Source: Sacculina carcini
Lineage: Eukaryota; Arthropoda; Thecostraca; Sacculinidae
Assembly (NCBI GenBank): GCA_916048095.2
Contig: OU696581.1
Location: 4,035,445 to 4,099,444, forward strand
Direction of reading: 5' to 3'
DNA: 64,000 bases
A program made the translations under genes and the position numbers. The notes beneath the pieces were generated by a model. That model ran no database searches. It saw only the letters and a program-made list of their open reading frames with translations, and was not told the DNA's origin. Below, piece by piece: positions 1-12,100 of the stretch. Position 1 is the first letter of the stretch. The number at the start of each line of letters is the position of its first letter.

Positions 1-40
1 TCCGTTACCGCAAGAAACTGATGAAAAAAGCCTCATTTTT

Positions 41-828
41 ATGCTGTGGCTAGGGCCAAAAGGTATGGATCTTTTCGAATCTTTCGAAATGATTGCGGAA
101 GATAAGATAAACCCTGAGACAATTTTGGAAAGGTTCAAATTCCATTTTGCTCCTAAATGCAATTTCAGAATTACAAGGTACCATTTTTCAGCACTCAAAC
201 AGGGAGATTCAGAAAGTATTGATGATTTTGTTTCTCGACTCGTTTTACCAGCAAATATATGTCAGTTCTCTCCTGAAAGCAGAATGAAAGAAGATCGAAT
301 TGTGGAACAATTGATACTTTGATACATGCACAGGTACATACTCAGATACGGGAGAAGTTATTGGCCAGGGGCTCATCACTCATGTTGAATGAGGCCGTTG
401 ATATTGGACGCGCATTCGAGGCTAATCGAGCACACATGGCTGTTTTTCAGACAGATTACAACACTGACAATGCTGTGGCAGAGTCAAAGGGTTCTAGTAG
501 AACTAGCAACGACAGCAAAATCGCTAAATTCAGATGTGGAATGCTGTGGAAAGTCGCATGCGCCTGCTGGAAACAATGCACCGCATTGAAAAGCACTTGT
601 TACAAATGCAATAAGGTCGGAGATTTTGCTTCCATATGCAAATCTACCGGCCAATCCTTTGATTCTCGACGACTGCACACTGTTCATGGCAGTGGATCAA
701 AGAATGACACTGTTGAAAAGACGGTATATTCTGGTGGCGCTACATTACGTTTTGTAACACGGAATTTAGGGGGAACTTTCACAAGAGAGAAGCGCTTGTT
801 GATTTATCCGCGAGTGTCCCAGGGATGA
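41..828 (+). pseudogene. gypsy gag remnant with one zinc knuckle
   Basis: Two overlapping frames, 41-322 and 319-828, together resemble a retrotransposon gag. The first has the capsid-like stretch ending in DFVSRLVLPANICQF; the second carries a CCHC-like knuckle (CYKCNKVGDFASICKS, with the histidine replaced). A frameshift near 320 separates them. The stop of the second frame overlaps the start of the protease frame as ATGA (825-828). The final part is degraded. Its role would have been particle formation and RNA binding. Confidence 0.7.
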
Positions 829-3237
829 AAGGCATTCATACCTTGAGGGCTAAGGTTGATACTGGAGCCGATGGTAACATTTTGCCGAAACGGTGTTTAG
901 ATCGAATGCCCAACACTGTTAATGTTCACCAAGATGAGACGAAGATTCATGTCTACGGTGGCATTCCAGTAGAGCAATGTGGATTTCTGACCATTGATTG
1001 TACATTTGAGGGAAAGACTGAAGTTTCACATTTTGAATACCACTGGTCTAATTTTGATCGGATTGCCAGCCTGTATGGAGCTGGGCATGGTGAAGTTTCA
1101 TCAGAGTGTTTATGCCAGTCAACAGCAGAAAATTACAGGCATTGATGATTTGATAGAACAATTCCCGGATGTTTCTCAGGGACTGGGTTGCTTGCCTGGT
1201 ATCGCCCACTTGGACGTGAACCCAGGTGCCCCGCCTGGCGTTCATAACCCTCAACAGTGTCCCATCAGTGTCCAAGAGGAATTGCAAGCTGAACTACAGA
1301 GAACACTACAGACAAGACTGCAGACTTAGATGTCATTGAGCATGCAAGAGCCCACCGATTGGGTATCGAGCATTACGGTCACAAGAAAACCAAGTGGTAC
1401 ACTGCGAGTTTGCTTGGATCCACGAGATATCAACAAGGCCATTAGACGACCGCATCATCGTATTATTACAACCCAAGAAATAAAACATGCTATCGCTGGA
1501 GCGACTGTTTTTTCTAAGTTCGATGTTGAGTCGGGATACTCGACTATCAGACTTGATGAGGACTCGAAGAAACTGACAACTTTCAACAGCCCTTTGGGAA
1601 GGTTCTGTTTCAAACGGCTACCGTTTGGTATCTGTGCTTCATAATACATTTTTATGCTGAAAATGGACCAAATTTTACAAGGTCTCACTGGCGTTATCAA
1701 TATTGCAGATGATACTGTTGTGTTTGGCCAGAACCAGGATGAGCATGACTTACGCTCATTTCAGTTGATGAAACGAGCACAAGAATGTGGGATTGTACTA
1801 AGCGCCGAAAAGTGTAGCATTGGTGTTGAAGAAGTGATATTTTTGGCAATGTGTACTCCGCGAAATGTTGCAAACCAGATCCACGCAAGGTGGAAGCTCT
1901 AAAGGGTATCTGTGTGCCCAACTCGCGGTCCGAATTGCAATCTTTTCTGGGAATTTCTACATATTTATCGAAATATATTCCAAACTTTTCTGAGAAGACT
2001 CATCCTCTGCGACAGCTCTTGAAGTCAGATGTTGAATTTCAGTGGTTGACGTGTCACACAGATGATTTCGAGACTCTCAAGTCGGTTGTGAGTTCTGATG
2101 CTGTTTTGTCTATTTATGACCCGACAAAACCTTTAGTCGTTGAAGTTGACGCTTCTGGTATAGCATTGGGTGCTGTGCTGTGGCAAGATGGTGGTCCTGT
2201 AGAATGTGCTTCCAAATCTTTGACAGATGCAGAAACACGCTACAACAACATTGAGCGAGAGCTGCTAGCGGTTGTATTCGCCTTTTAAAATCATGTGTAT
2301 CTGTATGGTCGCGAAACAATAGTTATTTCCGTCCATAAGCCATTGGAAATGATCATGCTCAAACCAATATATCGAGATCCAGCTCGCTTGCAGCGGATGC
2401 TTTTGAGAATTAGCGACTACAATATCGTAATCCAGCATCGACCTGGTAAAACATTAACGATCTCCGATGCTTTGTCGCGTCTCCCCAACGTGCGTTGCAA
2501 ATCCAGCGACGCGATTTCCCTAGATGTGCGCCTCAGTCTGGTGGCTTTTTCACCGTCACGCATGGAAGAGCTGCGTCAAGAAACGAAGACCGACGAAGAG
2601 CTCATGCTGTTGTGGCGCACTATTTGTGCTGGTTGTCCAAGGCGCATACAAGAGATATCTCCGTTGATTCGACCTTACTGGAGTGTGTGCGATACTCTTA
2701 TCATTGATGACGGACTTGTGCTTAATGGAGAAGCCGTTGCCATCCCTGTGTCACTACGACCGTGGTATCTTAATAGGATTCACGAAGGCCATCAAGGTGT
2801 AGTAAAGATGAGTATGAGGTCCAGGGACACCGTGTTTTGGCCCACCATCCGCAGGGACATTAAAAGGCGCGTGGCAGAGTGTATTCACTGCCAACAGGTT
2901 CGTCCTTGCACTAGTGCTGCCGCTATTTTGGAGGAACATCAGCACCCGATTCCTTCTGCACCGTGGGTGGAGGTCAGTGTTGAATTGTTTCAGTACAAAG
3001 GTGCTGACTATATGCTTGCTGTGGATCACTACTCGAATTACCCATTTGTGAATCGTCTAATCGAAGGTACAACGAGCAGACACGTGATCAATCAATTGGC
3101 AAAATTGTTCGCTGAACAAGGATCACCGCAAACACTTAACAGCGACAATGGACCTCAATTTGGAAGTTACGATTTCAAGCAATTTGCAAAAATTTCGAGT
3201 TCAATCATGTCACTTCCTCGCCCCACTACGCACAGAG
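825..3237 (+). pseudogene. gypsy pol remnant (PR-RT-RNase H-IN)
   Basis: The protease active-site motif VDTGADGNILP lies at about 850-885. RT motifs appear in order: FSKFDVESGYSTIRLDE, FNSPLGRFCFKRLPFG and the catalytic IADDTVVFG, followed by the connection and RNase H start VVEVDASGIALGAVLW. Integrase follows with HEGHQGV and a C-x2-C zinc half (CIHCQQV), then the catalytic core up to LNSDNGPQFG. At least four frame breaks disrupt the reading. The integrase core stops near 3237, where unrelated LINE ORF1 sequence begins in the same frame. Confidence 0.85.
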
Positions 3238-3257
3238 TAACGGTATTGCTCAAGGTC

Positions 3258-4013
3258 ACGTGCTACAAGTGCCAACGTTTCGGACATACGAGCTCCCGCT
3301 GTAACCGTGCAGAGATCTATGGACGTTGCTCATCCGAACGGCACACCGCTGCTGATTGCGAAGAAGACTATTTCTGTGTCAATTGCAGGAGCAACGGTCA
3401 TGCGTCTTCGTCGCGTGACTGCCCGGAATGGCTGAAGGAGAAGGAGGTTTCGGCCATTCGCGCTGCCCAGCGCTGCAGTTTCGGCGAGGCGCGTGCTGTG
3501 CACCGCAGCTCGAATCCGTCGGGCCCGTCCTTTGCCGGCACGGTCAAACTGTCAGCTCAACCTCCACAGTCTGTCGACTCGTTTCTCGAGAAGCTGACAG
3601 TTGGCGACTTTCTCAAGCCGTCTGGACGAATGGGTCTCAAGCTGGTCGTACCTGAGGCTGACAGCCGTCAAATAGAATCTACACCGGTTGATCGGCGGCC
3701 TGAGGAGACTGCCGTGTCGCGGTCGCCAACGGCCGCACCTCAGCGGTCCCATGCGTCCGCGACCAAGCGGCCCCAAACGGCCGCAACCCATCGGTCCAAG
3801 GTGGCCGCTCCCCAGCAGCCTGAAAAGGCTACTGAGCGGCGACCTCAGCGGGTCGCCGATCGGCCGGTCAACCGGCCGACGGGCCGTGCTGGCAAATCGG
3901 TAGCGATGCCGGTTAGTCAGGGCGGCAAAAAACCGGCCGCTCAGCAGACTTCCAAGCCAGCAGAGCGGTCGACTCCGAGCCGTAGGAATTCCGGAGACTG
4001 GACGGTGGTTTAA
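3258..4013 (+). pseudogene. LINE ORF1 C-terminal half with zinc knuckles
   Basis: Starts in frame with the gypsy integrase remnant. Three successive knuckle-like units are visible: CYKCQRFGHTSSRC, a degraded second unit ending in HTAADC, and CVNCRSNGHASSSRDC. This is followed by PEWLKEKEVSAIRA, a sequence type typical of Jockey/I/R1 ORF1 proteins. The rest is a long low-complexity tail rich in Pro, Arg, Ala and Ser. The N-terminal part of ORF1 is missing. Confidence 0.75.
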
Positions 4014-4347
4014 CACAAAAGCCGCCGTTCAGTCAAGTCAGCCTCGCCGAGGAGTGACCGGCGATCATCTCCCGGTCACAAAGCGAGCGCGGGGCCTGCT
4101 TCTCGCTCGGCGATTGCTAGCGCACCGCCTTCCGCCCACGACAGAGTGATTCCCACCACTGACATGAAGATAGAGTGTTCCTCTAAGCGGAAGCTCTCGG
4201 CCTCTCCAAATGGGTCCCCACCTGACGTTGAGAGAGGACGATCGACCAAGCGATGCGATTATGTACCTGTGCTACCTGGTTTTTAGTGTATATGTGCCTT
4301 TTTAACGGGAGTATTTATTTATATTTTATTGTATTATATTTATTCTT

Positions 4348-7300
4348 ATGTCTATTTTACAATGGAATATTAGAGGTATTAGGCCGAATGTTAATGATTC
4401 ACTGCATATTTTACACTCACGACAACCATCGATTTTATCAATACAGGAGACTTCATACAGGAGTCATATCAATACAGGAGTTTTTAACTTCGTATTTTAT
4501 TATTCAGGATGTCTATGTTTTTATATATGATAATCCCAGCTCGACTATAGCCCATGGCGGGGTTATGCTGGCTGTTCGCACCAGTGTACCCTGTCGCCGC
4601 CTGCATATTCAGTCAGATTTGCAGGTGGTTGCGGTTCGGTGCTGGCTGGGTGGTAGGGAGGTGAGTGTGTGCTCATTGTACCTGCCGCCTGGTCGCCCGT
4701 TCCCAAGGGTTGACGTCGAGTTTTTAATTGATTCACTTTCACCCCCTTTTTATGTTTTGGGCGATTTTAATGCTCACTGTCCTTTTTGGGGTTGTTATGC
4801 ATATTGTAGCCGTGGTTTTATTATGGAGGATATTTTAACTGTTTTAGACATAGTTATTTTAAACACAGGCACATATACGCATTGCACCATGCCATCGGGA
4901 AGCATGTCCGCTCTGGATCTCAGTCTGTGCAGTCCCAGTCTACAGGCATCCACGAGCTGGACCGTTGAGAACAGTCTGTATGGGAGTGACCACTTCCCTA
5001 TATGGATCTGTCTCAATGAGGTACCTAGGTTGGGAACACGACCACCGAGATGGAATTTCAATCGAGCTGATTGGGTCCGCTATGATTGCTTGACACTGGA
5101 TGCCATGGGCAACCCCACACTTCGACCCAGCGTCGAAGATTTTACTGAGGCCATTGTCACCTGTGCCAAACAGCATTCCGCGTGCGGCATCGCGTCCCCG
5201 ACGGCGTCCTGTTCCTTGGTGGACAGACGCGTGTTCTGCGGCGTTACGAGAGCGACGTCGTTTGCTGCGGTCGCTTCCGGCGCAACAGCACGGTGGCAAA
5301 CATGCTGTGCTTCCGCCACGCTCGCGTAAAAGCTCGATGGACCTTTCGCGAGGCGAAATGGGCCTCGTGGGTGTCCTGTGTCCAGCATTAATCGGCATTG
5401 TCCTATATCCACCTTATGGGACCGTATAAAGCGCATCTCTGGGAAGTACCGTCCCACTCCACTGCCTTCTCTGAAGATCAGTGGCGTGGATGTGATAAAT
5501 CCGGAGCATGTTGCTGACGAATGCACGGTGGCAAACATGTTGCTCTGGTTTGCAGACGGCTGGTATGGTTTCTGGAACGCGATCGACTGTTCAATGATGT
5601 TCAGTGCGGATTTCGCCAGGGTCGCTCAACGTTAGACCACTTGGTGACCATCGACTCTCGCGTACGTGAAAGTTTCACGCGAGGTCACCACGTCGTGGCG
5701 ATATTCTTTGACATCGAAAAGTTATATGACACCACATGGCGACATGGAATTCTTCGCAAACTGCATCGCTGTGGTGTCAGAGGCATCATGGGGAGGTTCG
5801 TACACAATTTCCTTTTGCACCGCACATTCTGTGTGCGTGTGGCGAACTCTGTCTCGTCCGTTCGATCAGGCAGGCGTTCCACAGGGTAGTGTGCTCACCG
5901 TGGCCCTTTTTGCCATAATGATCAACGACATTGACAATCATTTGCCTCCCTCGATTGGACGGTCTCTGTTTGTGGACGAATTCGCCGTATGGTGTTCTTC
6001 CCGCAGCACTGTTGCTGTCCAGCGTCAACTGCAGCTGGCGGTGAATAAAATAGAGACTTGGGGAACGCGTAACGGCTGCCGCTTCTCGACGTCCAAAACG
6101 GTCGGTATACACTTCTGCCGCCGACGAGGTGCCTGCCCTGACATGGAAGTGGAAATGTACGGTAGTGCTGTCTCATTCCAACGCACGGTTCGGTTTTTAG
6201 GGGTCACGTACGACTCGCGCTTGACCTACACCGACCATATTTCACAGCTGAGAACCACATGTCTAAAGGCACTGAATGTGCTGAAGACTGTTTCCCGCGG
6301 TATGGAGCAGATCGACAGTCCCTTCTTCTGTACCGTTCGTTAGTCAGGTCGCGTCTAGATTACGCAAGCATCGTATATAATCTGGCTTGGGAATCAGCAA
6401 AAAGCCGTTTGAATGTCGTACACCACGCAGGGATACGCATTGCCACCGGCGCGTTTCGCACGTCGCCAATCATCAGTCTCCTTGTTGAGGCTGATGAGGC
6501 TCCGCTAGCGCTCCGTCGTCAAGAGCTGGGCATGCTTTATTCTTGCAAGCTGACAAGCACCCATGCAAACCCCGCGTATGACGTGGTATTTTCCCAGCAT
6601 GTGCCTGAGAAGCAACACCTTCCAGGACCTCAGTGTTCTGTGCTGTTTTGCAGCAACATGAAGGCACTGCTGGAGTCATTCGGGATGGGTGCTAATGACG
6701 TCTTCAGACAAGAATACACGGCGGAGTCACCCTGGGAATTGGTCACACCCCAGGTCGACGTCTCGCTAGCAGCACTGCCGAAACACCGTACAGTGGCCAG
6801 TGTGCTTCGCTCAAACACACTGGAGCGAATTCATTCTTACGGTTAGTATACTGCCGTGTACACTGATGGATCTAAGTCGGCCAGCGGTGTGGGTTGTGTT
6901 AGTAAGTAGATACACGTGCTGCTCGAGCACACTGCCACCGATCGCCTCCATTTACAGGGTTCAACTTCACGTTATCCTGCTTGCCCTGGTTTTTATGCGC
7001 TCATCTTCATTTTCATTGTTTTCAGTTTTATCGGACTCGCTTAGTGCTTTAAAATGCCATCTTACGAGGACACAGATACAGATTCTCGTATACAGAGGAT
7101 ACAGACATCTTATACATCTTATACTGGATCCTCTTATAAAGAGGATTTTTATCTCTCTTAACAACATCCACCACCAGGGCAAGCGTATGAAGGCTCTCGC
7201 TGGCAGCTCTCCTGGGACGAATGTGGTTATGACAAATTAAAAGCAGTGAAGCCCGAAATCGGACATTGGATGTGCTCTTGTCGCCGGAAGAGGTCCGAGG

Positions 7301-7567
7301 AAGTGACGCTCTGTCATTTACGTGTGGGTCACACGTAGGACACGCATCGCCATCTTCTACTCGGACAACCTGAACCCACGTGCAGCGCATCTATTGCACA
7401 TCTCTCCGTGCGTCACATCCTGGTGGAATGTCCATCATTCTCAGAGGCACGTCAACGTTGGATCTGTTCAGACTATTGACGAGGTTCTTGAAGAGGAACA
7501 GTCGGTGGTCATTGATGGCCGCCTTTTTGAGTTTTCACGGCTTTTGCCTTTTATAATTATTTATTGA
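4348..7567 (+). pseudogene. LINE ORF2 remnant (APE endonuclease, RT, RNase H-like)
   Basis: An endonuclease start is recognisable at 4348 (ILQWNIRGIR), with YVLGDFNAHCPFWG and YGSDHFPIW further on in a shifted frame. RT motifs follow around 5660-6130: DIEKLYDTTWRHG, GVPQGSVLTVALFAIMIND and the catalytic box. In place of the usual F-A-D-D the box reads FVDEFAVW, so one catalytic aspartate is lost. A YTDGSKSASGVG RNase H motif lies near 6850-6890 and a Cys/His-rich tail near 7380-7430. Frameshifts are frequent. Confidence 0.8.
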
Positions 7568-7864
7568 GTTTAATTCATTGACATTCACGTCCATTTCGTT
7601 CACCATCACATTTATTTCATCGTTCCATTCTTCATGTCCATGATTTGAAGGTAGTTTAGCTTTAAATGGACTGGGAGGTGCCGTATGATCCCAGAGAACG
7701 GTGCGCCCCATAAACACAAATAACGAACGAACGAGTTGTGCCCTCGCAGGTATGTCCTAATTTGTCGATTGCCCAAAAATGTTTCATCCACATTGCGAGC
7801 TCTTAATTGATTCCTCCAATTTTCCTGTTTGCTCATTAGTTTTTTGTGGGGGACTTGTATGCAG

Positions 7865-8311
7865 GTTTCGCGAGGTGAACATGAGCGAGTTGTTGGACGA
7901 TGGGCCGCAGTCGTACCCCATGTCGCAGGGGGACTGGCACACGCGCCATCGCCGTCTCACGGCCGCCATCGGCAGCGTGGTCGAACAGTACGGCTTAGTG
8001 CACTTCCACATGCTCAACATACAGGTAACACACATACACACACACACGCACACGAATAAATTGTTTGTTTGGTTGTGCTGTATTTTGGCACTTTCTACAA
8101 GGTTTCCGCCCATATTCAGTGTTCGAGTGCGCATATGAGTGTGTGTGTGTGTCAGAGTGAGGACAGCTTGAACGAGTTGACGGCCGTGCTGGACAATTGC
8201 CTACAGTACGGAGAGGACAGTGATGTTAGGACCGCCGATGCGCAGGAACAGGACGACGACGAGACGCCGGGAAACGTTCAACAACTGCTCGCCGATCTGA
8301 TGACTAAATAG
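7865..8311 (+). CDS. GPN3: GPN-loop GTPase 3, last two exons
   Basis: Two exons, 7865-8024 and 8156-8311, have consensus splice sites (GCAG before 7865, CAG|GTAACA at 8024, GTCAG before 8156) and a TAG stop at 8309-8311. The reading FREVNMSELLDD, RRLTAAIGSVVEQYGLVHF and then NELTAVLDNCLQYGED matches the C-terminal part of GPN3, especially the family-typical QYGED; the tail is acidic. The first exon enters with one base completing a codon from an upstream exon. The nucleotide-binding exons are not found in the preceding 7.8 kb and probably lie left of the window, across an intron filled with the gypsy/LINE debris. GPN3 acts with GPN1 in nuclear import of RNA polymerase II. GPN2 was considered but fits less well. 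Confidence 0.75.
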
Positions 8312-9126
8312 CTGCAGGCAGCATGTGGTTGAGGTTGTCGTATAGTTCAGATTATGCGTCATTTGGGGTGTTTGTGCGCATAGTTTAAACTCTGTGTACA
8401 GACTGCACCATTCTGTGTGGCGTCGGAATTCTGTATATGTATCCAACATATATCCACATATTTCGTAAGCTGTTTAACGCGGGTGTTTCGTCATTTTGCG
8501 GCCTGGTGTCGCTCTGTGGTGTTGGTGTTCGACTGTGACTTTTTTAATGACTGCCCGTTTCCTGACAACCCACGCAAGCATTTGGATTATATTTTTAAAC
8601 AACGCTGCGACCAACGTCGCCGAAAGGCAAACATGCAATTGTTTATGAATAATAATTATCTGACTCATCATGTGCTTTTTAACAGACAAAACGTCATGCG
8701 AGACTAGCGTAAGCCAGCGGCGTCCATGTGGATCATCGTTTGTCGCGACTGTTCTGACGTTGTTTCTGAATGTTGATCATGTTCCGCAGTGACTGCGCGT
8801 CTTCGTCGCCTTTAAGAAAACAAACACGAGAGATCAGTTCACACTTATCCCGGTGTGTGTAATGCGTGTGTGTAGTGCCCACTCAACTTGATGTGTGATG
8901 TGAGCAAAGCTAGCTCCGTTATACACATGATACCACTTGAATACACCGGCTATGGATTGACGCACAGCGGGGCGTGCCACATAATGCCAACAGGCCAACA
9001 TGCAAACTCGATCACATTGCGTAGCGTGTAACACTTTATCAACGAGTAAGGCGGCGCCATATGGTCTAGAAGGCCGGTGCGCCCACTAATTATCATCATC
9101 ATAATGAGTAATGAGTGTCGCTGAGA
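8312..9126. other. Intergenic space between convergent GPN3 and GPN1
   Basis: No gene or recognisable repeat family was found here. It holds the 3' untranslated regions of both convergent genes. Tandem TG tracts are short. No clear polyadenylation hexamer could be assigned to either gene with confidence. Confidence 0.5.
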
Positions 9127-12100
9127 CTACGAGTCTACGATGCTACGTGAGAGTACCAGTGGGGCCATAGATTGAGCAGCATCCCACGACTGTCTCATCT
9201 CACCTGACTCTGCCTCGCTGTCGCGATGGCCGTTCTCGTCGGCATCGTTCTCCGACGACAAAGTCAGCGTGACGCCGGCCGAGTGGTCCTCGTCGGCCGC
9301 CTGCCGTCGCAGCTGTTCTTGTCGTCGCGTCGCCTCGGCCGCGTCGCGCTCGGCTAGCAGTCGCTCGTACTCAGGCCGATAGTCGCTGAGGTACTCGGCG
9401 CGGGCATCGGCGATCAACTCGAGCAGCCGGTCGATTCCACCGCCAGTTAGCGCCGATACACCGGTGCATCTGCGCGCACACACACACGCACATTTGATAT
9501 ACGTACACATAAATACCGGGACGCCTACCCTCTGCTTCGTATCGAGGTTGTAGTGAACTCGATTGCCAAATACAAACACTACAACGTCATCGAACTGTAA
9601 GACGCCTATGATCAAGTTGCCATTTGTGGAAAAAACCGCCCTTACACTGTGTTCCGAGGAAGTGACGGTCTACAGTTCAAAAAGATTCCACCAATTGGCC
9701 GCCTTTCAGAGAATCCTGTCATCAAATCTAACCATAGTTTACATTTTCATACCTCAATGATACTTTAATAATTGTGTGTGGTTCCACCCAGAAGGAACGT
9801 GATTGGGTTTGGCTTTCTTGGTGCAGCTGTCAAACACAAGCTTATTGTGAATAAGTCAGTGCAAGTGCAAACTCCCGAACTCGCATACATGCACTTGGGT
9901 ACCTCATCGAGAGCGGCATCCTGCGGTCAGACCCGTGTCGACTGCAAGGTTTGATAGACCTTCCGGTTCCGACGTACCTCACTCAAAATATTAATCGGAT
10001 TGTTTGCTCATTACTCAAAATTGATACAAAAGTATTCTTCGAAAGTGCAGGGTCTCATCAACGCTACGTTCCCTCTGTCACGGGAAGTCACTGAAACTCG
10101 ATTCACTGAAGGACATATCAGAGTCTGTCCTGATAACCATTGATTAGAATGTAGATTCATTGTTCATTGTAGAAACCGATGCATCTGAGCGGACAATAGC
10201 TGCGACTTTGCTATAGAAAGGACACTGTTGCATTTCTCCCGCGCTCGCTGAATCGTTCTGAAATAAACCATCACACCATTGGAAAAGAAGCCTACGCGAT
10301 AATTGAAGCTGTTCGCCGAACAGCTTCAATTATCGCGAGACTCTGAAGCTCTCCTGCCGTCAGTTCACGATCGTCACAGATCAACCTGCAGTGCGTTACA
10401 TGCTAAATACAAAAGTAAAATGTAAAGTGAGGCACGATAAAAACTGTACGCTGGCGACTCGAGCTTACTGCATATTCATTTGACATTTGCAACCGATCTG
10501 ACAGAGAATGCATCCGCTGATGCACTATCACGTCCACACTGCGGATTCACGATGGCTGGTGCCGATCTCCAAGCTGCACCATTATCACTTTCATCCTGGT
10601 GTTCAAAGACTACTCCACTTCGTACACTCCAAATACCTGCCATTTTCTGTGGACGAAGTTCGCAGCGTGACATATCAATGCAAAATATGGGCAAAAATCA
10701 AGCCTCGCTTTTACAAACCTGATTCATGTCTTACAAAAGCGACATATCCATTCGAACGCATCTCTATTAACTTCAAGGGTCCACTACCACGCTCAGTCAC
10801 CGGAAACTCATAGTTATCGATGCGTTCTACCGCTTTCCATTCGCATTTCCATGCGAAAAGGCTAACTCAGACGAACGTGACGTGATATGTCACGCTAACG
10901 TCTTCCGTCTTATATGTCTAGCGCTAACGTGATATGTCACGCTGCGAACTTCTTCCATCAAATGTTTGTCAAAGCTTTTCACTTTGCTTGAACTTCCTGA
11001 AATTGTGCATATTGACCGTGTTTCATGCTTCATGTCGGAAAGTTTCATGTCGTTGCTGCGTGATCGCGGTGTGACACTGAAACATGTGTCTCTGTATCAC
11101 CCGCATGGCAACGCACAATGCGGGTGGTACGACGCCTCTATTTGGAATACTGTCCGACTGGCACTTGAAAGTCGTCGTCTTTCTCATCAATATGGGAAGA
11201 TTTGCTACCTGACTGTTTTCATGTCATACGATCATTGTGTACAAGCACGAATACGACACCATAAGAACGTCTTTTCAAATTTCCGAAGAAATCCTCCAAT
11301 GGTTGTTCCCTGCCGTTATGGCTGCCGTCCTGGACCGGTGTACTTGCGCCGCTACATTGGGCACTCGAAACACGAGCCCCTCGTCGACAAAGTAGAACCT
11401 TGAAACTTATACCAAGTCCAGTTAGCGGCTAAGCGGTCGAGAGTCTACCGTTGCCCTGGCTCCGTTTCCTCGGGACAACGGTGCAAGTTCCCTGCCAGAC
11501 TACAACTCAGTCGGGCCTGATCTTCATGAAGAGAATCTGCCGATCCCTGCGGAACAATCTGAATAGTCCTGAATCGGAACAATCTACCGATCTACGGAAT
11601 CACCATCTCCGACCACACCGGTTGCAGACCCTCATGTGAACATCTGCGAGCTGAGTCTTCATTTACGGCCATCCAATCGTCCATACAAACCTCGTTTGAA
11701 AGTTTGGCGATTACATTCGCTATTATCGTAAATCTTCACTGATACTGTCTATCGAGCCTTTATGCATATTTGCTTGGTGATTCAGTCATATTGTTGCCTC
11801 GTTCGTATGCTTCTTGATATGCAACGTTGCCACACTTATCATTATTGTTATTTCGTTGGTCACGCGCGTGGTTTCCGTTGTATTACCTTCGAGATTGCTG
11901 AAAGTGTTGCGATCTGTTGTGTAATCTGATTTTCAACGTGGGGTGATTGTCGTATTTTGTGCCGTTTATAATATTTCGATTTTGTTCTATGTACATCTAT
12001 GGCGCTTTTGTGGTTATCAAGGTTGTACGTTTTGTTGCTTCGCGCAAGATTGTTTTGTCATGCTGCTATTTAGTTGAATAAAACCTAATTCCACAGGGAA

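Larger units (their letters stand above)
1..3237 (+). mobile_element. Decayed Ty3/gypsy LTR retrotransposon, interior only
   Basis: The segment reads in gypsy order: gag (41-828), protease (from 825), reverse transcriptase (1330-1902), RNase H (1851-2400) and integrase (2750-3237). No LTR is visible; the left end lies outside the window and the right end is cut by a LINE near 3238. Several frame breaks (near 320, 1145-1330, 1644-1654, 1860 and 2288) show it is not functional. It sits upstream of the last two GPN3 exons in the same orientation, so it probably lies in a GPN3 intron. Lineage within gypsy is not assigned. Confidence 0.85.
3238..7620 (+). mobile_element. Decayed Jockey/I-like non-LTR retrotransposon (LINE)
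   Basis: A 5'-truncated LINE carrying the 3' part of ORF1 (zinc knuckles), then endonuclease, reverse transcriptase, RNase H-like and C-terminal sequence in order. The left boundary inside the gypsy integrase is sharp to within about 20 bp. The right end lies between 7570 and 7640, after the degraded C-terminal region; no clean tail or target duplication could be fixed. Many frameshifts and a damaged catalytic site show it is dead. Confidence 0.8.
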
